A stretch of DNA of 64,000 bases, taken from NCBI RefSeq assembly GCF_947241705.1, contig NC_079257.1, forward strand, positions 620,001 through 684,000. The letters are read 5' to 3'. The stretch comes from Saccharomyces mikatae IFO 1815. Taxonomy: Eukaryota > Ascomycota > Saccharomycetes > Saccharomycetales > Saccharomycetaceae. A program made the position numbers and the translations under genes. Under the pieces are notes generated by a model. It did no database searches, had not been told where the DNA came from, and saw only the letters and a program-made list of their open reading frames with translations. Positions within the stretch are counted from its first letter, which is position 1; the number at the start of each line of letters is the position of its first letter. Positions 50,630 to 59,660 of the stretch are shown here, one piece after another.

Positions 50630-53497
50630 TCAGATAATTAGTTCCCAACTTTCAGTTATATCAAGTTTTGGGTTTAAAATAACAATCTTATGGTCATTCT
50701 CATATGATAATTTAGAGGGGAATGAATATTCTTTGCCATCTTGTTTGACCGCAACGTAACTTTTCAGTTTTAAATTTTGTTGTAGTTCGTTCTTCGCAAT
50801 GATAATTTTTTCAATATTGGTATTTCTCAAAGTATCGCTGTGAATGTCAACCAAATTTTCAGGGATATGAATTGGATCGTTTTTTAAGATATGTCCGTTC
50901 TCTAAGACTAACTGAGTTTTTACGTATTCACCTCTTTGGTAGCCAAAAGATTCTCCGTCGTCAACATAAAGATCACCAACAGCACGACCTTCTGCATCTG
51001 GGGCTATGACTATGATATATGGATCGTTTTTCATCAACTTTGAGGATCTCCTATACTTTTCTCTCATGGCAATAATATGGCCTCCTTCAATAAATAACGG
51101 AATCTTATCTAATGGTGTGGTAATGTTCTTTTTCATCAAATCTGTACCATCATTTATGAAAGAATTCAAAGATGCAAAATCATAAAAGATTCCGGGTGGG
51201 AAGATCATTTCCGTTTCCAATTGGTCCCTCGCGGTGACAGGCTTGACCAACAAACCTGAATCACCCCAGTAAAATTGGTCATCAATGCCGTACAGCTCAG
51301 GAAATTCAGGATGTTCTATAAACATTGGACTCATTATAGGAAAACCAGTAGTGCTTGCCTTATGAAACAAAGTGTATAAGGTGGGTAATAGGAAGTATCT
51401 TAATTGAATGGTATCACGGACAATGGATTTCAAGGGTTCATTGAACAGATATGGCTCTCTTCTCTTGGTATCTATATGTGCGTGCGCTCTAAAGAATGGA
51501 TACCATAAACCTGCTTGATACCAACGAGCAATCAATTCAGGCGTAGGATCACCAGCAAATCCAGCTATGTCGGCTCCGATAAATGGCATGCCAGCCACAT
51601 TGTTAGATAAAACCATAGGGATAGAAATCTTCAAATAATCCCAATTGGCCATATTATCACCAGTCCATGTGGCAGCAGTACGTTGAGAGCCAGCGAAAAA
51701 AGCCCTTGTTAAAAGGAAGGGACGCTTATCAGATGAGGAGTAGATAGATTTTATCGCATCGTAAGTCGCTTCGTGTACCGATAATCCATAAACATTGTGA
51801 ACAGATCTTTCCTCAATGTGGTTATCGTGGATTAAGTCTTTTGGAGCTGTGGTTTCTGGACCATCGAAAATTGAAGGCTCATTCATATCATTCCAAATGA
51901 ACAAATTTGTTAGATTGACTGGCAGATTCATAAATTTTTTGAAGAAAGATTTCCAAATTTCTTGGCCATAATTGCTCATGGTATCAATCCATATAGAATT
52001 ACCTGGCCAGCAATGACCTATATAATTATTTCCGTTGTGATCCTTGACTGCCACATTTTCGCTGATTACTCTGTCACTAACTTCGTAATCTTTCTTCAAA
52101 TGAGGATCGATCAGCACAACAAGGTTTCTTCCTAGCTTCTTTAATTTCGATAGAAGCCTCTTTGGATTCGGAAAAGAATTTGATTTCCATGTAAAATACT
52201 TCTTGTCGTTTGTATACTCCAAGTCTAACCAAATGAAATCGTAGGGAATCCTGTGTGCATCCATTTGAGAATCCACAGAAAGAACATCCATTTCATCGTT
52301 ATAATTCCATCTACATTGATGGTACCCTATGGAAGATATTGGTGGTAAAAAGGGTCTGCCAGTCAAATCGGTAAATCTGTTGATGATGGTGGGGATGTCT
52401 TGCTCTAGGGATACAACAACATCTATGACACCATTCTCTGAGACCCAATGTGTCATTGTTTTGTTAAGCTGAGCATCGTACTTAATGTCTACCCAGGTGT
52501 CAGCGGCATTGACCCAGAAGATAGATGTGGCCGAAGATGAAAACATAAATGGGATAGAACCATACATTGGTTGGGTGGTCCCGATGTTGTATTCAAAAAC
52601 ATCAACGTTAAAAAGTCTGTAGGGCTCACTTTGTGAAGTATCCAGCAGCCGCAATGAAGTCGCATGTTCCGGTATACCGTAGACATCAGTAGATTCGACG
52701 AAGGAGAAGTCTAATGCAATTGATTCTGGCCCCAAAGGTAAAGTATCCTGCTTTGAATACAAGAAGTCGTCTTTAAACATATTGAACGTAATTTCTTCTG
52801 GGAGTATATGCGCAAAATTTTCTTGCTTGGTCCTGTGATGCTCAATGTTCAAGAAACTTCGCTCATTTACAATAAGCTTTAGCGTATTTTGCAAGTAGAT
52901 TTTCAATTGGAAGGGCTCAGTAAAAATATCCAAAGATATATTACCATTTTGAAGATGAACAATGTCCCTAGTGGAGTTTGAAAGTGATAAAAATGACGAT
53001 AATTTCGACCAAAGCGAATTTGCGATGTGTTCTTGCTTGAAAAAGTGTAGTTCTGGAGAGTTGGTCTTGTTCAGCACCTTGTTGCGAAACTTTTCGTCGA
53101 ATGCGTACTGCCAAGTTTTATTGTATCGTTGTGGGGAAATGGATAGCCCACTGTTGTTTGCAACCGTCCTCTCCTTCTCGTCTATAACAAACCTCACTGA
53201 GTGATCCTGTAAAAAAGAGAGCGAAAACGGAAACTCAATGGCTATATCATCGCCGTCCAATCTTGGTATGGTCTTTACTAAGGTAGCATGAAGGACATTC
53301 TGTAAAGGATCGTGGGCAATAGACCCTGTGTCCAATTTGTAGTATGAGCGATGGGATTTGGTAATATTTTCAGCATAAACCCTGTTTCTGTGACAAAATC
53401 CAGATTGCGCACATTTCTTCAAAAGATAATCAGTAAACGCATGCGATAGAGCAGTAAAGAGTACCAATTGGCACAAGAGCCATTTCAAGAGAACCAT
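50630..53497 (-). CDS. ROT2: Rot2 (Gls2), glucosidase II catalytic alpha subunit
   Basis: This 955-residue ER enzyme of glycoside hydrolase family 31 trims the two inner alpha-1,3-glucoses from N-glycans, an early step of glycoprotein quality control; mutants also affect cell-wall glucan. A cleavable signal peptide is seen at residues 1-20 (LLKWLLCQLVLFTALSHA). Family blocks are SIGYHQCRWNYNDE, DFIWLDLEYTND, and FIWNDMNEPSIF with the nucleophile Asp537. RTAATWTGDNMANWDYL carries the acid/base region, and FFRAHAHIDTKRREPYLF follows. No HDEL is present, as retention uses the beta subunit Gtb1. S. cerevisiae has 954 residues. Confidence 0.97.
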   Translation of the reverse strand: MVLLKWLLCQLVLFTALSHAFTDYLLKKCAQSGFCHRNRVYAENITKSHRSYYKLDTGSIAHDPLQNVLHATLVKTIPRLDGDDIAIEFPFSLSFLQDHSVRFVIDEKERTVANNSGLSISPQRYNKTWQYAFDEKFRNKVLNKTNSPELHFFKQEHIANSLWSKLSSFLSLSNSTRDIVHLQNGNISLDIFTEPFQLKIYLQNTLKLIVNERSFLNIEHHRTKQENFAHILPEEITFNMFKDDFLYSKQDTLPLGPESIALDFSFVESTDVYGIPEHATSLRLLDTSQSEPYRLFNVDVFEYNIGTTQPMYGSIPFMFSSSATSIFWVNAADTWVDIKYDAQLNKTMTHWVSENGVIDVVVSLEQDIPTIINRFTDLTGRPFLPPISSIGYHQCRWNYNDEMDVLSVDSQMDAHRIPYDFIWLDLEYTNDKKYFTWKSNSFPNPKRLLSKLKKLGRNLVVLIDPHLKKDYEVSDRVISENVAVKDHNGNNYIGHCWPGNSIWIDTMSNYGQEIWKSFFKKFMNLPVNLTNLFIWNDMNEPSIFDGPETTAPKDLIHDNHIEERSVHNVYGLSVHEATYDAIKSIYSSSDKRPFLLTRAFFAGSQRTAATWTGDNMANWDYLKISIPMVLSNNVAGMPFIGADIAGFAGDPTPELIARWYQAGLWYPFFRAHAHIDTKRREPYLFNEPLKSIVRDTIQLRYFLLPTLYTLFHKASTTGFPIMSPMFIEHPEFPELYGIDDQFYWGDSGLLVKPVTARDQLETEMIFPPGIFYDFASLNSFINDGTDLMKKNITTPLDKIPLFIEGGHIIAMREKYRRSSKLMKNDPYIIVIAPDAEGRAVGDLYVDDGESFGYQRGEYVKTQLVLENGHILKNDPIHIPENLVDIHSDTLRNTNIEKIIIAKNELQQNLKLKSYVAVKQDGKEYSFPSKLSYENDHKIVILNPKLDITESWELII

Positions 53498-53615
53498 GCT
53501 CGTTGCGTTTTGATTGGAGAAAGCTACTTGAAAAGCCGTAAAGAAAGTGAATCACCTCAAGCCATGTCCTATGAGTTATAACAGTCAAATTACGTAGTGC
53601 AGAAAAATCGTGACC

Positions 53616-53622
53616 CGGGTAA
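53616..53622 (-). promoter_or_regulatory. Reb1-type site in the ROT2 promoter
   Basis: CGGGTAA on the + strand is TTACCCG on the minus strand, the Reb1 consensus, about 120 bp before the ROT2 ATG. Reb1 keeps promoters nucleosome-free, and this distance is typical. It overlaps a CCCGGG block. Confidence 0.5.
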
Positions 53623-53786
53623 AATGAAAGAAGGGTGATATTAGAAAGAATGAAGGACCATATTGGATCATCGGTGAAGAGGAAAACATCCTTCCCTGTA
53701 AAGATTTAGCAGTAATGATTATAAAAATATGTATATAGGCTGAGTATGTGAGTGAGTGTGGATGGATATTATTAAATAGTTTATTA

Positions 53787-54285
53787 TTATTTCTTGTCGA
53801 ACTTGGAATAGTACTTCTTTGAGATTATACCGTCAAGCGTTAAAAGACCCAAAGCACCGGCGGTTGTTGCTAAAACAGTAGAGTTGGGCTTTCCTTTCAA
53901 AAACCTCACATTGTGATTTGCGTAGCCGTTACATAGATAACATACCACTGAAGAGTGTAACAATAAGTTAACTAGGACGACCGGGTTTTGCAATTCCAGA
54001 AGACACACTTTGGCCACGTCTTGCGTCTTATTTACCAAAGCTTGAAGGTAGCCCCAAGCGACTGCAGATGCGCTGTTTAACTGTGCCTTCAGATGCTCGA
54101 TAGCACATTCCTTTTTGTTATTATGGTGGTGACCGTCCTCAGAATTGGATCTTGGGCTAGCGTTGTTGTCGTGTTTAGCACTGGGAAAAAGCAGGATGGT
54201 CATGGATAATACGTTAGTCAAAGAAAATCGCGAGAAAAAGTTGGTGCGTACGTTTCAGATATGATTGTACATACGTTGCAGACAT
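53787..54285 (-). CDS. OM14: Om14, mitochondrial outer membrane receptor (spliced)
   Basis: The coding sequence is complement(join(53787..54180, 54275..54285)), giving 134 residues, the S. cerevisiae length. Exon 1 is 11 nt (MSA plus two bases). The intron is 94 bp with donor GTATGT (54274-54269), a GACTAAC branch near 54218-54224 and acceptor CAG at 54181. The spliced start reads MSATAKHDNNAS. Om14 is an abundant outer-membrane protein with three helices (from about residue 37 on), acts as receptor for the ribosome-associated NAC complex, and sits in a complex with porin and Om45. The frame also runs open back into the intron, but that product lacks family support. Confidence 0.95.
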
Positions 54286-54596
54286 GTTATACGATGCTGG
54301 AGGGAGATGGTGTGTTTGTATTTGTTGGAAGAGCCACTTCGGCGGTTTCGGATTAAGTGGGCACATTGATCGACAGTTTATATACGCAGGGACGATTAAC
54401 AGGAGAGGAGGTAGCGGCGGCGTCATTGGCCGCTGGCCCGGGGTGGTAAGGCAGGGGAAGGGGACAGTGAAAGGAAAAAAAAGCAAGTGGGATAGTAGAA
54501 GTTTAAGGAGTTGAGGCGAGAGGCGAGAAGAGAGGGAGAGAACGAGAGTGCGAATAGAGAACATAAGAATATAGAACAAGGGAATTAAAGACTAAA
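54286..54596. promoter_or_regulatory. Divergent OM14/YBR230W-A promoter
   Basis: In 311 bp I see an ATTGG (CCAAT on the minus strand) at 54424-54428, a possible Hap2/3/4/5 site suited to a mitochondrial gene. Two AGGGG stress-response pentamers lie at 54453-54457 and 54459-54463 in a G-rich stretch. A purine-rich tract follows at 54500-54560. The motifs are short, so regulation by them is only suggested. Confidence 0.45.
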
Positions 54597-54797
54597 ATGA
54601 GAAACGGATTGTATCGGTTATGGTGTGTAGCGAGTGCAGCAAGAGAAGTGGCCAGGTGCTCAGTTGCAAGGGCTAATTCGGCCATGTGCGAGTACATGCG
54701 TACATCCAACATCGTGGGTCGCTGGACCCACGACGGGCAATGGGAAGCAGCCAAAGCTCTGTCTCAACGGGTCAGGAAGGACCACGCTGCTAACTAA
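54597..54797 (+). CDS. YBR230W-A: Small conserved protein YBR230W-A
   Basis: This 66-codon frame has the same position, strand and length as S. cerevisiae YBR230W-A. The N-terminus (MRNGLYRLWCVASAAREVAR) is basic and amphipathic, with no acidic residue before position 17, like a mitochondrial presequence. No domain is recognised; the second half contains WTHDGQWEAAKALSQR. It ends about 60 bp before the U2 3'-processing hairpin, so the two transcripts converge. The function is unknown. Confidence 0.65.
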   Translation: MRNGLYRLWCVASAAREVARCSVARANSAMCEYMRTSNIVGRWTHDGQWEAAKALSQRVRKDHAAN

Positions 54798-54854
54798 TGT
54801 ACATACCACTTATACTTATATAGGTTGGATGTAAAATACATAGAAACTTCTTTT

Positions 54855-54884
54855 ACTTTATGAATGAACTCATTCATACAAAGT
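54855..54884 (-). ncRNA. RNase III (Rnt1) hairpin downstream of U2 snRNA
   Basis: On the minus strand, ACTTTGTATGAATG and CATTCATAAAGT form a stem of about 12 bp with a two-base bulge, capped by the tetraloop AGTT. Rnt1 recognises AGNN tetraloops and cuts 14-16 bp away. Such a hairpin is known 3' of yeast U2 and starts 3'-end maturation. Confidence 0.8.
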
Positions 54885-54902
54885 CAAAGAAAAAAAAAAT
54901 AA

Positions 54903-56077
54903 TAAATAAAAAGGGCGAACGGAAAGACCAGAGGAACGTCAAGCAACCGAAAGTAACAGTCAGTAATGACGTTACAAGTGCGAGGATTGCGACATCCCTG
55001 ACTTTGAAAACGTGCCGTTACCCATCAGACCTCCTCCTCAGTGCAGCCGGGCATCCTCCAAATCTCTCCAAAAGAAACGCCTCTATGACATTGGTGGTTA
55101 GTAAAATCGGCCTTGAAGCAATAGCGACAGTCATTGTTCCCGGTCTTTCCCAGCGAACGCCTCCACTCGCCTCCTTCTTTCCCTTCCATAGCTCTCGCAG
55201 TACTCTCACACACCTCTCCTCCCCTTTAGCAAACCTGCATGCATTCATATTCCGCAGAAAAAGCTCCTTCCATCTATGGGAAAACAGCGCTAAATAAACA
55301 AGGAAAAAAATGTAGTAAAACAAACGCTAGTACGTTAGCAACTCGACGCACCTTTCGCGATTAACTTCACACACACTTTCTCCGCCACCCGGGAGACTAC
55401 AAAAGGAAATGTAGCAACATCGGCCGATTTTTGGGAGATAAGCAAGCTTATCCTATTACATCAAGAAAAGTATCAAAAAACACTTTTTCCTGCAAACCAA
55501 AAACCATAACGAAGTCAGAAAACTCCCCTCCGCAGCACCCCAGAAGAAGGAAATGCGTGTAAAGAACCACAACCTGCGCATCTTGTCCATACAGGCGTCG
55601 CGCTTACCACACATGTTTCCTCCCTCAAATATTGTAACACAGCGTCTCCCCATTAAAAAAGAAAAAACAAAATCCACTTGGAATATAAACAGTCCGGTAA
55701 GACAGGGAAGAGTGCGGCAAAAACACAGTGAAAGTACAGAAGGCAAAAAAAGAAAAAAATAGAAAACAACCGGAAAAATGGAAACAATAACCACACGTCA
55801 CTACCATCCCAAAAACCAATTTCAGAAACCATCATAGAAACGCCCTATGAAGAAACCATAAGCGAAGGAAAATAGCAGCATAGAGTACTGAAGCTTGACA
55901 TTAGCGGGAAACAGCTCACTTAAAAAATCTCTTTCCATTCATTTATTATTTGAGTGTGCCAAAAAATGTGTATTGTAACAAATTAAAGGTAATGAGCCTC
56001 ATTGAGGTCATTTCAGTTGTTACACTGAAAAGAACAGATACTACACTTGATCTAAGCCAAAAGGCAAAGAGATTCGT
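54903..56077 (-). ncRNA. LSR1: U2 spliceosomal snRNA (LSR1)
   Basis: The minus strand from 56077 begins ACGAATCTCTTTGCC, the conserved U2 5' end. It carries the branch-site recognition GTAGTA (56039-56044, the complement of the intron TACTAAC core), stem-loop II with complementary arms (CAGTGTAACAACTG) and the Sm site ATTTTTTGG (55959-55967). Saccharomyces U2 is about 1175 nt, far longer than the roughly 190 nt of animals; that length sets the 3' end here, just upstream of the Rnt1 hairpin, but the end could differ by some bases. U2 pairs with the branch site and U6. Open frames inside are noise. Confidence 0.92.
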
Positions 56078-56174
56078 GGGGATTTAAAAAAAAAACAAGT
56101 AAAATAAAATAAATGTTAGATAGAAGAAGTGAATAAACCAAGTCATCGGTGTAAGATCGGAAATGCAAGAGCCC

Positions 56175-56183
56175 TTTTTATAT
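56175..56183 (-). promoter_or_regulatory. TATA element of the U2 gene
   Basis: ATATAAAAA on the minus strand lies about 100 bp upstream of the U2 5' end, the spacing found for RNA polymerase II snRNA genes of yeast. The surrounding 56078-56414 spacer also carries the SWC5 terminator and a CACGTG-like motif near 56324; no other gene is seen there. Confidence 0.6.
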
Positions 56184-56414
56184 GTTTTCACCGAGTGAAC
56201 CATCGGAAACGGAAAAAAAGAATGAAAAAAAAAGAAATGAAAATATCGTCATTAGTTATTGTTTTGCCACCCACACCCATAAACTTTACGATTGTTGTGG
56301 GACAAACCCTCTATATCGTCATACACGTGGCAAAGCAGGCTTGTCGTATCTCGGCGGTTAAAAAGGATAAAACTCTACATATATAATGAAGTGCTAAACT
56401 GAAAACACATTTGC

Positions 56415-57317
56415 CTATGGAGCGCCGCCATCTTGCTGTTGCAGTTGCTGAGCAAGCTGTTGACGGCGCAACTCTTTGTACCTTTCGTCCTCTGCAGAAC
56501 CAACCCGATGCAGAAAATCCTGGCGCGCCAGGAACCCGTCCTTATTGTGCAACACCAGCTCATCGTTAAGCCCAGCACGGTCTACATAACTAGCCCAGTC
56601 CAGTTGAGACTTCTCCAGCGTTGTTAGTTTGGGTCGCAGTCCACCAGAAATAATTCTTTCCAACAGGGGCGGCCTTTTCAGTGGCCGCCGTAAGTGTTTC
56701 CGACTCTCACTGAAATCACTCTCGACTGCATTATCCTGTCGAACAGGGGCTGCAGGCGCTGCAGGCGCCTGTTGTTTGAACTTCAAACTATTCAGGTATT
56801 CCTGACCCTCCGCGCTGCTACGCACAACCCACTTTCTTTCGTGCACCGTTTCACCGGCAAACTTGTAGTTTCTATCGATGAGGATCTTGTCCTCCTCTTG
56901 TGCGACCGCCGTCGGCTCAGATTCTTTAGAGCTGCTTAGAACAGAAGCGACCTTTCCAGAACTACTTGATAGACGGGCAAGACTTACCTGCTGCAACTCT
57001 TCCCAAATACTATTGACTTTTGCGGGAATGGATTCAACGGCAAGTGATTCGTACTTGTGTGTCTTCGCATACTCTTCCTCAGCTTGCCGAGCCCTTCTAG
57101 TTTTGATCAGGCCACCGCTCTCGCTTTCTATATGTGAATAGTCCACTTTATGTTTGCTAGTGTCTTTGCCTTCATCGTCGTCATCGTCATCACCATCATC
57201 GCTAACGTCGCCTATATTCTCTTTTTCTGGCTGGAAGTCCTCGTCGTCCTCCTCTCTGTAGTTATCTTCTTCTTTCTCCTCTTCAAGCTCCTTTTCTTTC
57301 TCTTCTTTGTTGAGCAT
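56415..57317 (-). CDS. SWC5: Swc5, SWR1 chromatin-remodelling complex subunit
   Basis: This 300-residue protein is a subunit of SWR1, which swaps H2A for H2A.Z, and is needed for the exchange reaction. The first 75 residues are extremely acidic (EEEKEEDN, DDDDDDE), the known histone-binding region. The C-terminal BCNT domain (about 215-290) shows GGLRPKLTTLEKSQLDWASY, VDRAGLNDELVLHNKDGFLARQDFL split over about 265-288. The ATG at 57317 (MLNKEEKEKE) gives the family start; eight upstream codons in frame begin with GTG and are not used. S. cerevisiae has 303 residues. Confidence 0.95.
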   Translation of the reverse strand: MLNKEEKEKELEEEKEEDNYREEDDEDFQPEKENIGDVSDDGDDDDDDEGKDTSKHKVDYSHIESESGGLIKTRRARQAEEEYAKTHKYESLAVESIPAKVNSIWEELQQVSLARLSSSSGKVASVLSSSKESEPTAVAQEEDKILIDRNYKFAGETVHERKWVVRSSAEGQEYLNSLKFKQQAPAAPAAPVRQDNAVESDFSESRKHLRRPLKRPPLLERIISGGLRPKLTTLEKSQLDWASYVDRAGLNDELVLHNKDGFLARQDFLHRVGSAEDERYKELRRQQLAQQLQQQDGGAP

Positions 57318-57653
57318 AGCCTTTGTTCCTACGTGTGACACTTTTCGGTTGCTGGCCTTCCTTTCTTGAAGTGTTTGCTAAGTTCCTGCTTAGTTATCGG
57401 TTTTTTTTTTTGTTCATATTTTCGCTCTTTTATCCACTTTCTTTTTGTCTTTCCCCGATATGGTACTTACACGAAATAATATGATACAAAAGAAAACACG
57501 CATGTACTTGTTAACGATAAATACACACCTAGTCATTAGCCGCACCCGTAATCGTTTTCATATTCGTATTATCTTTAATTACCTTCACTTTAACAATTCC
57601 AATTGTCAAACACGTAATAAAACAATATCTTCGCAACACTCTTCCACCCAATT
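57318..57653. other. Divergent SWC5/PBP2 promoter
   Basis: This is a 336 bp AT-rich spacer with a T10 run near 57405. I see no gene and no confident factor site. Confidence 0.45.
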
Positions 57654-58901
57654 ATGTCCACAGAGGCTACAAAACCACCGCTCACTACTACACCAGCTAC
57701 TGTACTCGTTTATCCTAACGCTCTCAAGCGGAAGAAGGGTGACGACACTAGTGAGGAGCAAGTGGAAGCTGAAATCAAACGAGTGGCCCTCGAAGATGCA
57801 GAGGGCGAGGAAAATTCTGACAACGAACAGTATTCCCCTGATAATGTCCCCTCCCACGTGCACTTACGAATGCTATGCCTTGTAAAACACGCTTCACTGA
57901 TAGTGGGACACAAGGGCGCTACCATATCTAGAATTAAATCAGAAACCTCTGCTAGAATAAACGTGTCAAATAACATTAGAGGTGTTCCTGAAAGAATTAT
58001 ATACGTGAGGGGTACCTGCGATGATGTGGCCAAGGCATACGGCATGATAGTGAGAGCACTACTCGAAGAACATGGAAACGAAGAGGATGGGGAAGACATC
58101 GAGGTTTCCATCAATCTTTTGATTCCTCATTATCTCATGGGTTGTATCATTGGTAAACGCGGATCCCGATTAAGAGAAATTGAGGATTTAAGTGCAGCAA
58201 AATTATTTGCATCTCCGAACCAATTGCTTCTGTCTAATGATAGGATATTGACTATCAATGGGGTGCCAGATGCTATTCATATCGCCACATTTTATGTCGG
58301 TCAAACTTTATTGAACTTTCAGCTGGAGTCACCACAGAAGAAAGCGAAAAGGTCTATATTTTATCAGCCCACCCAGTTCAACTCGGTGTTAATAAGTCAT
58401 AGCCAGTCGAACGCTATCCCTCATGAAAGAAACCATCAATATCATCCAAACGATAAGCTACTTTCCTATAGGCCTAGCAAAAAGCTGCCAGTATCGTCCA
58501 CCTTTTTGAGTATGGCTCCTCCGCAGTATACCACCGCTAGCGTAGCAAACGCGACGACATTTCAGCCAAATTTCGTTATTCCCAACGTAACAATCTTGGA
58601 TGGGCCCATCATCAATCCAGGACACAGCAACCATTTGTTTATGAACCTTGTACAGCAAGATATATATATAAATGAGAATTATGTCGGAAACGTCATTGGT
58701 AAGGATGGCAAACATATAAATTCGGTCAAGGAATCCACAGGTTGTTCTATCATTATACAAAATCCAGTAGAGGGGTTCTTGGAAAGAAAACTTACAATAA
58801 GGGGAACATTTATGGCTTCTCAAGCTGCTATTATGTTGATTAGCAATAAAATTGAAATTGATAGAGTAAATGCGGAACGTATAAGAAGGTCACCTCTCTA
58901 A
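57654..58901 (+). CDS. PBP2: Pbp2, three-KH-domain RNA-binding protein
   Basis: This 415-residue protein of the poly(C)-binding/PCBP type interacts with poly(A)-binding protein regulator Pbp1 and is linked to telomere length in S. cerevisiae (413 residues). KH1 starts near 75 with the GxxG loop GHKG. KH2 starts near 158 with GKRG (LMGCIIGKRGSRLREIE). KH3 starts near 335 with GKDG (YVGNVIGKDGKHINSVKES). A linker of about 100 residues between KH2 and KH3 is poorly conserved and likely flexible. The acidic N-terminus precedes KH1. The ATG at 57654 is used. Confidence 0.96.
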   Translation: MSTEATKPPLTTTPATVLVYPNALKRKKGDDTSEEQVEAEIKRVALEDAEGEENSDNEQYSPDNVPSHVHLRMLCLVKHASLIVGHKGATISRIKSETSARINVSNNIRGVPERIIYVRGTCDDVAKAYGMIVRALLEEHGNEEDGEDIEVSINLLIPHYLMGCIIGKRGSRLREIEDLSAAKLFASPNQLLLSNDRILTINGVPDAIHIATFYVGQTLLNFQLESPQKKAKRSIFYQPTQFNSVLISHSQSNAIPHERNHQYHPNDKLLSYRPSKKLPVSSTFLSMAPPQYTTASVANATTFQPNFVIPNVTILDGPIINPGHSNHLFMNLVQQDIYINENYVGNVIGKDGKHINSVKESTGCSIIIQNPVEGFLERKLTIRGTFMASQAAIMLISNKIEIDRVNAERIRRSPL

Positions 58902-59199
58902 AGGGATTGCTAATCTAGGCGAGGGGGCACGTTGAAAAATGCAAATACAAAAAATAATGAAGCAGAAAAACAAGGTAATAAATCAGATGAGTATAGGTAC
59001 ATAGAAAATTATAAGAATACGTACGCGAAATTACTTTTTCTTTGTAATGAATTGATCACGAGCTTATATTAGTTTTTTTTCTCGCTATGCGCTATTTCAG
59101 CCATTACTAGTAAATATGAAAGTTAACAACACAAAGAAAGAGAGCCTATGACTGGCAGTTAAGAACGTTGTAGACCATATCTAGTGTTATAGTAATATC

Positions 59200-59487
59200 A
59201 TGGAGCACACCCTTTCACCTTTACAACAAGAAGTATTGGATAAATACAAGAGACTCTCTTTAGATCTAAGAGCACTGGACGAAACAATAAAACAACTAAA
59301 CCATTCACAACATCACCAACAGCATATAGAGCAAGAAACTGTATCGCCCGATGAAATACTACAAGAAATGAGGGACATAGAAGTCAAAATTGGCTTAGTC
59401 GGAACGCTACTGAAAGGTAGCGTGTACTCGCTTATTTTACAAAGAAAGCAAGAACAGAAGTTTTTGAGCAACAATTTCGATCAATGA
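59200..59487 (+). CDS. DAD3: Dad3, DASH/Dam1 complex subunit
   Basis: This 95-residue protein matches S. cerevisiae Dad3 (94 residues), one of ten subunits of the DASH ring that couples kinetochores to spindle microtubules. It is mostly helical, with heptad-like hydrophobic spacing over residues 5-40 ([20 protein letters not shown]), a His/Gln-rich insert near 40-48 and a conserved block [22 protein letters not shown] split over about 61-80. It lies between PBP2 and the convergent ARC40. Confidence 0.95.
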   Translation: MEHTLSPLQQEVLDKYKRLSLDLRALDETIKQLNHSQHHQQHIEQETVSPDEILQEMRDIEVKIGLVGTLLKGSVYSLILQRKQEQKFLSNNFDQ

Positions 59488-59660
59488 TTTGGTGTAAGAA
59501 ATTATTCTTGACACTTTATTTTTTTTACGGTACACTAGCTTGTGCTGTGAGTTGTAATAATATAATATGTATATGCTATACTAATAAAAAAATGATTTAA
59601 CTTGATGAGCTTTATGAAAAAGAAGTAATCGTATAAACATGAATACATAGAGGTGTATAT

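Noticed and set aside
54503-54754. 83-codon minus-strand frame opposite YBR230W-A
   Set aside because: It is antisense to a conserved-length small ORF and its start lies in the same sequence; no support for a product.
54860-55835. Several open frames on both strands inside the U2 gene
   Set aside because: They fall within the snRNA transcript and have no protein family.
57606-58114. Minus-strand frames opposite the start of PBP2
   Set aside because: They are antisense to the conserved KH1 region and are shadow frames.
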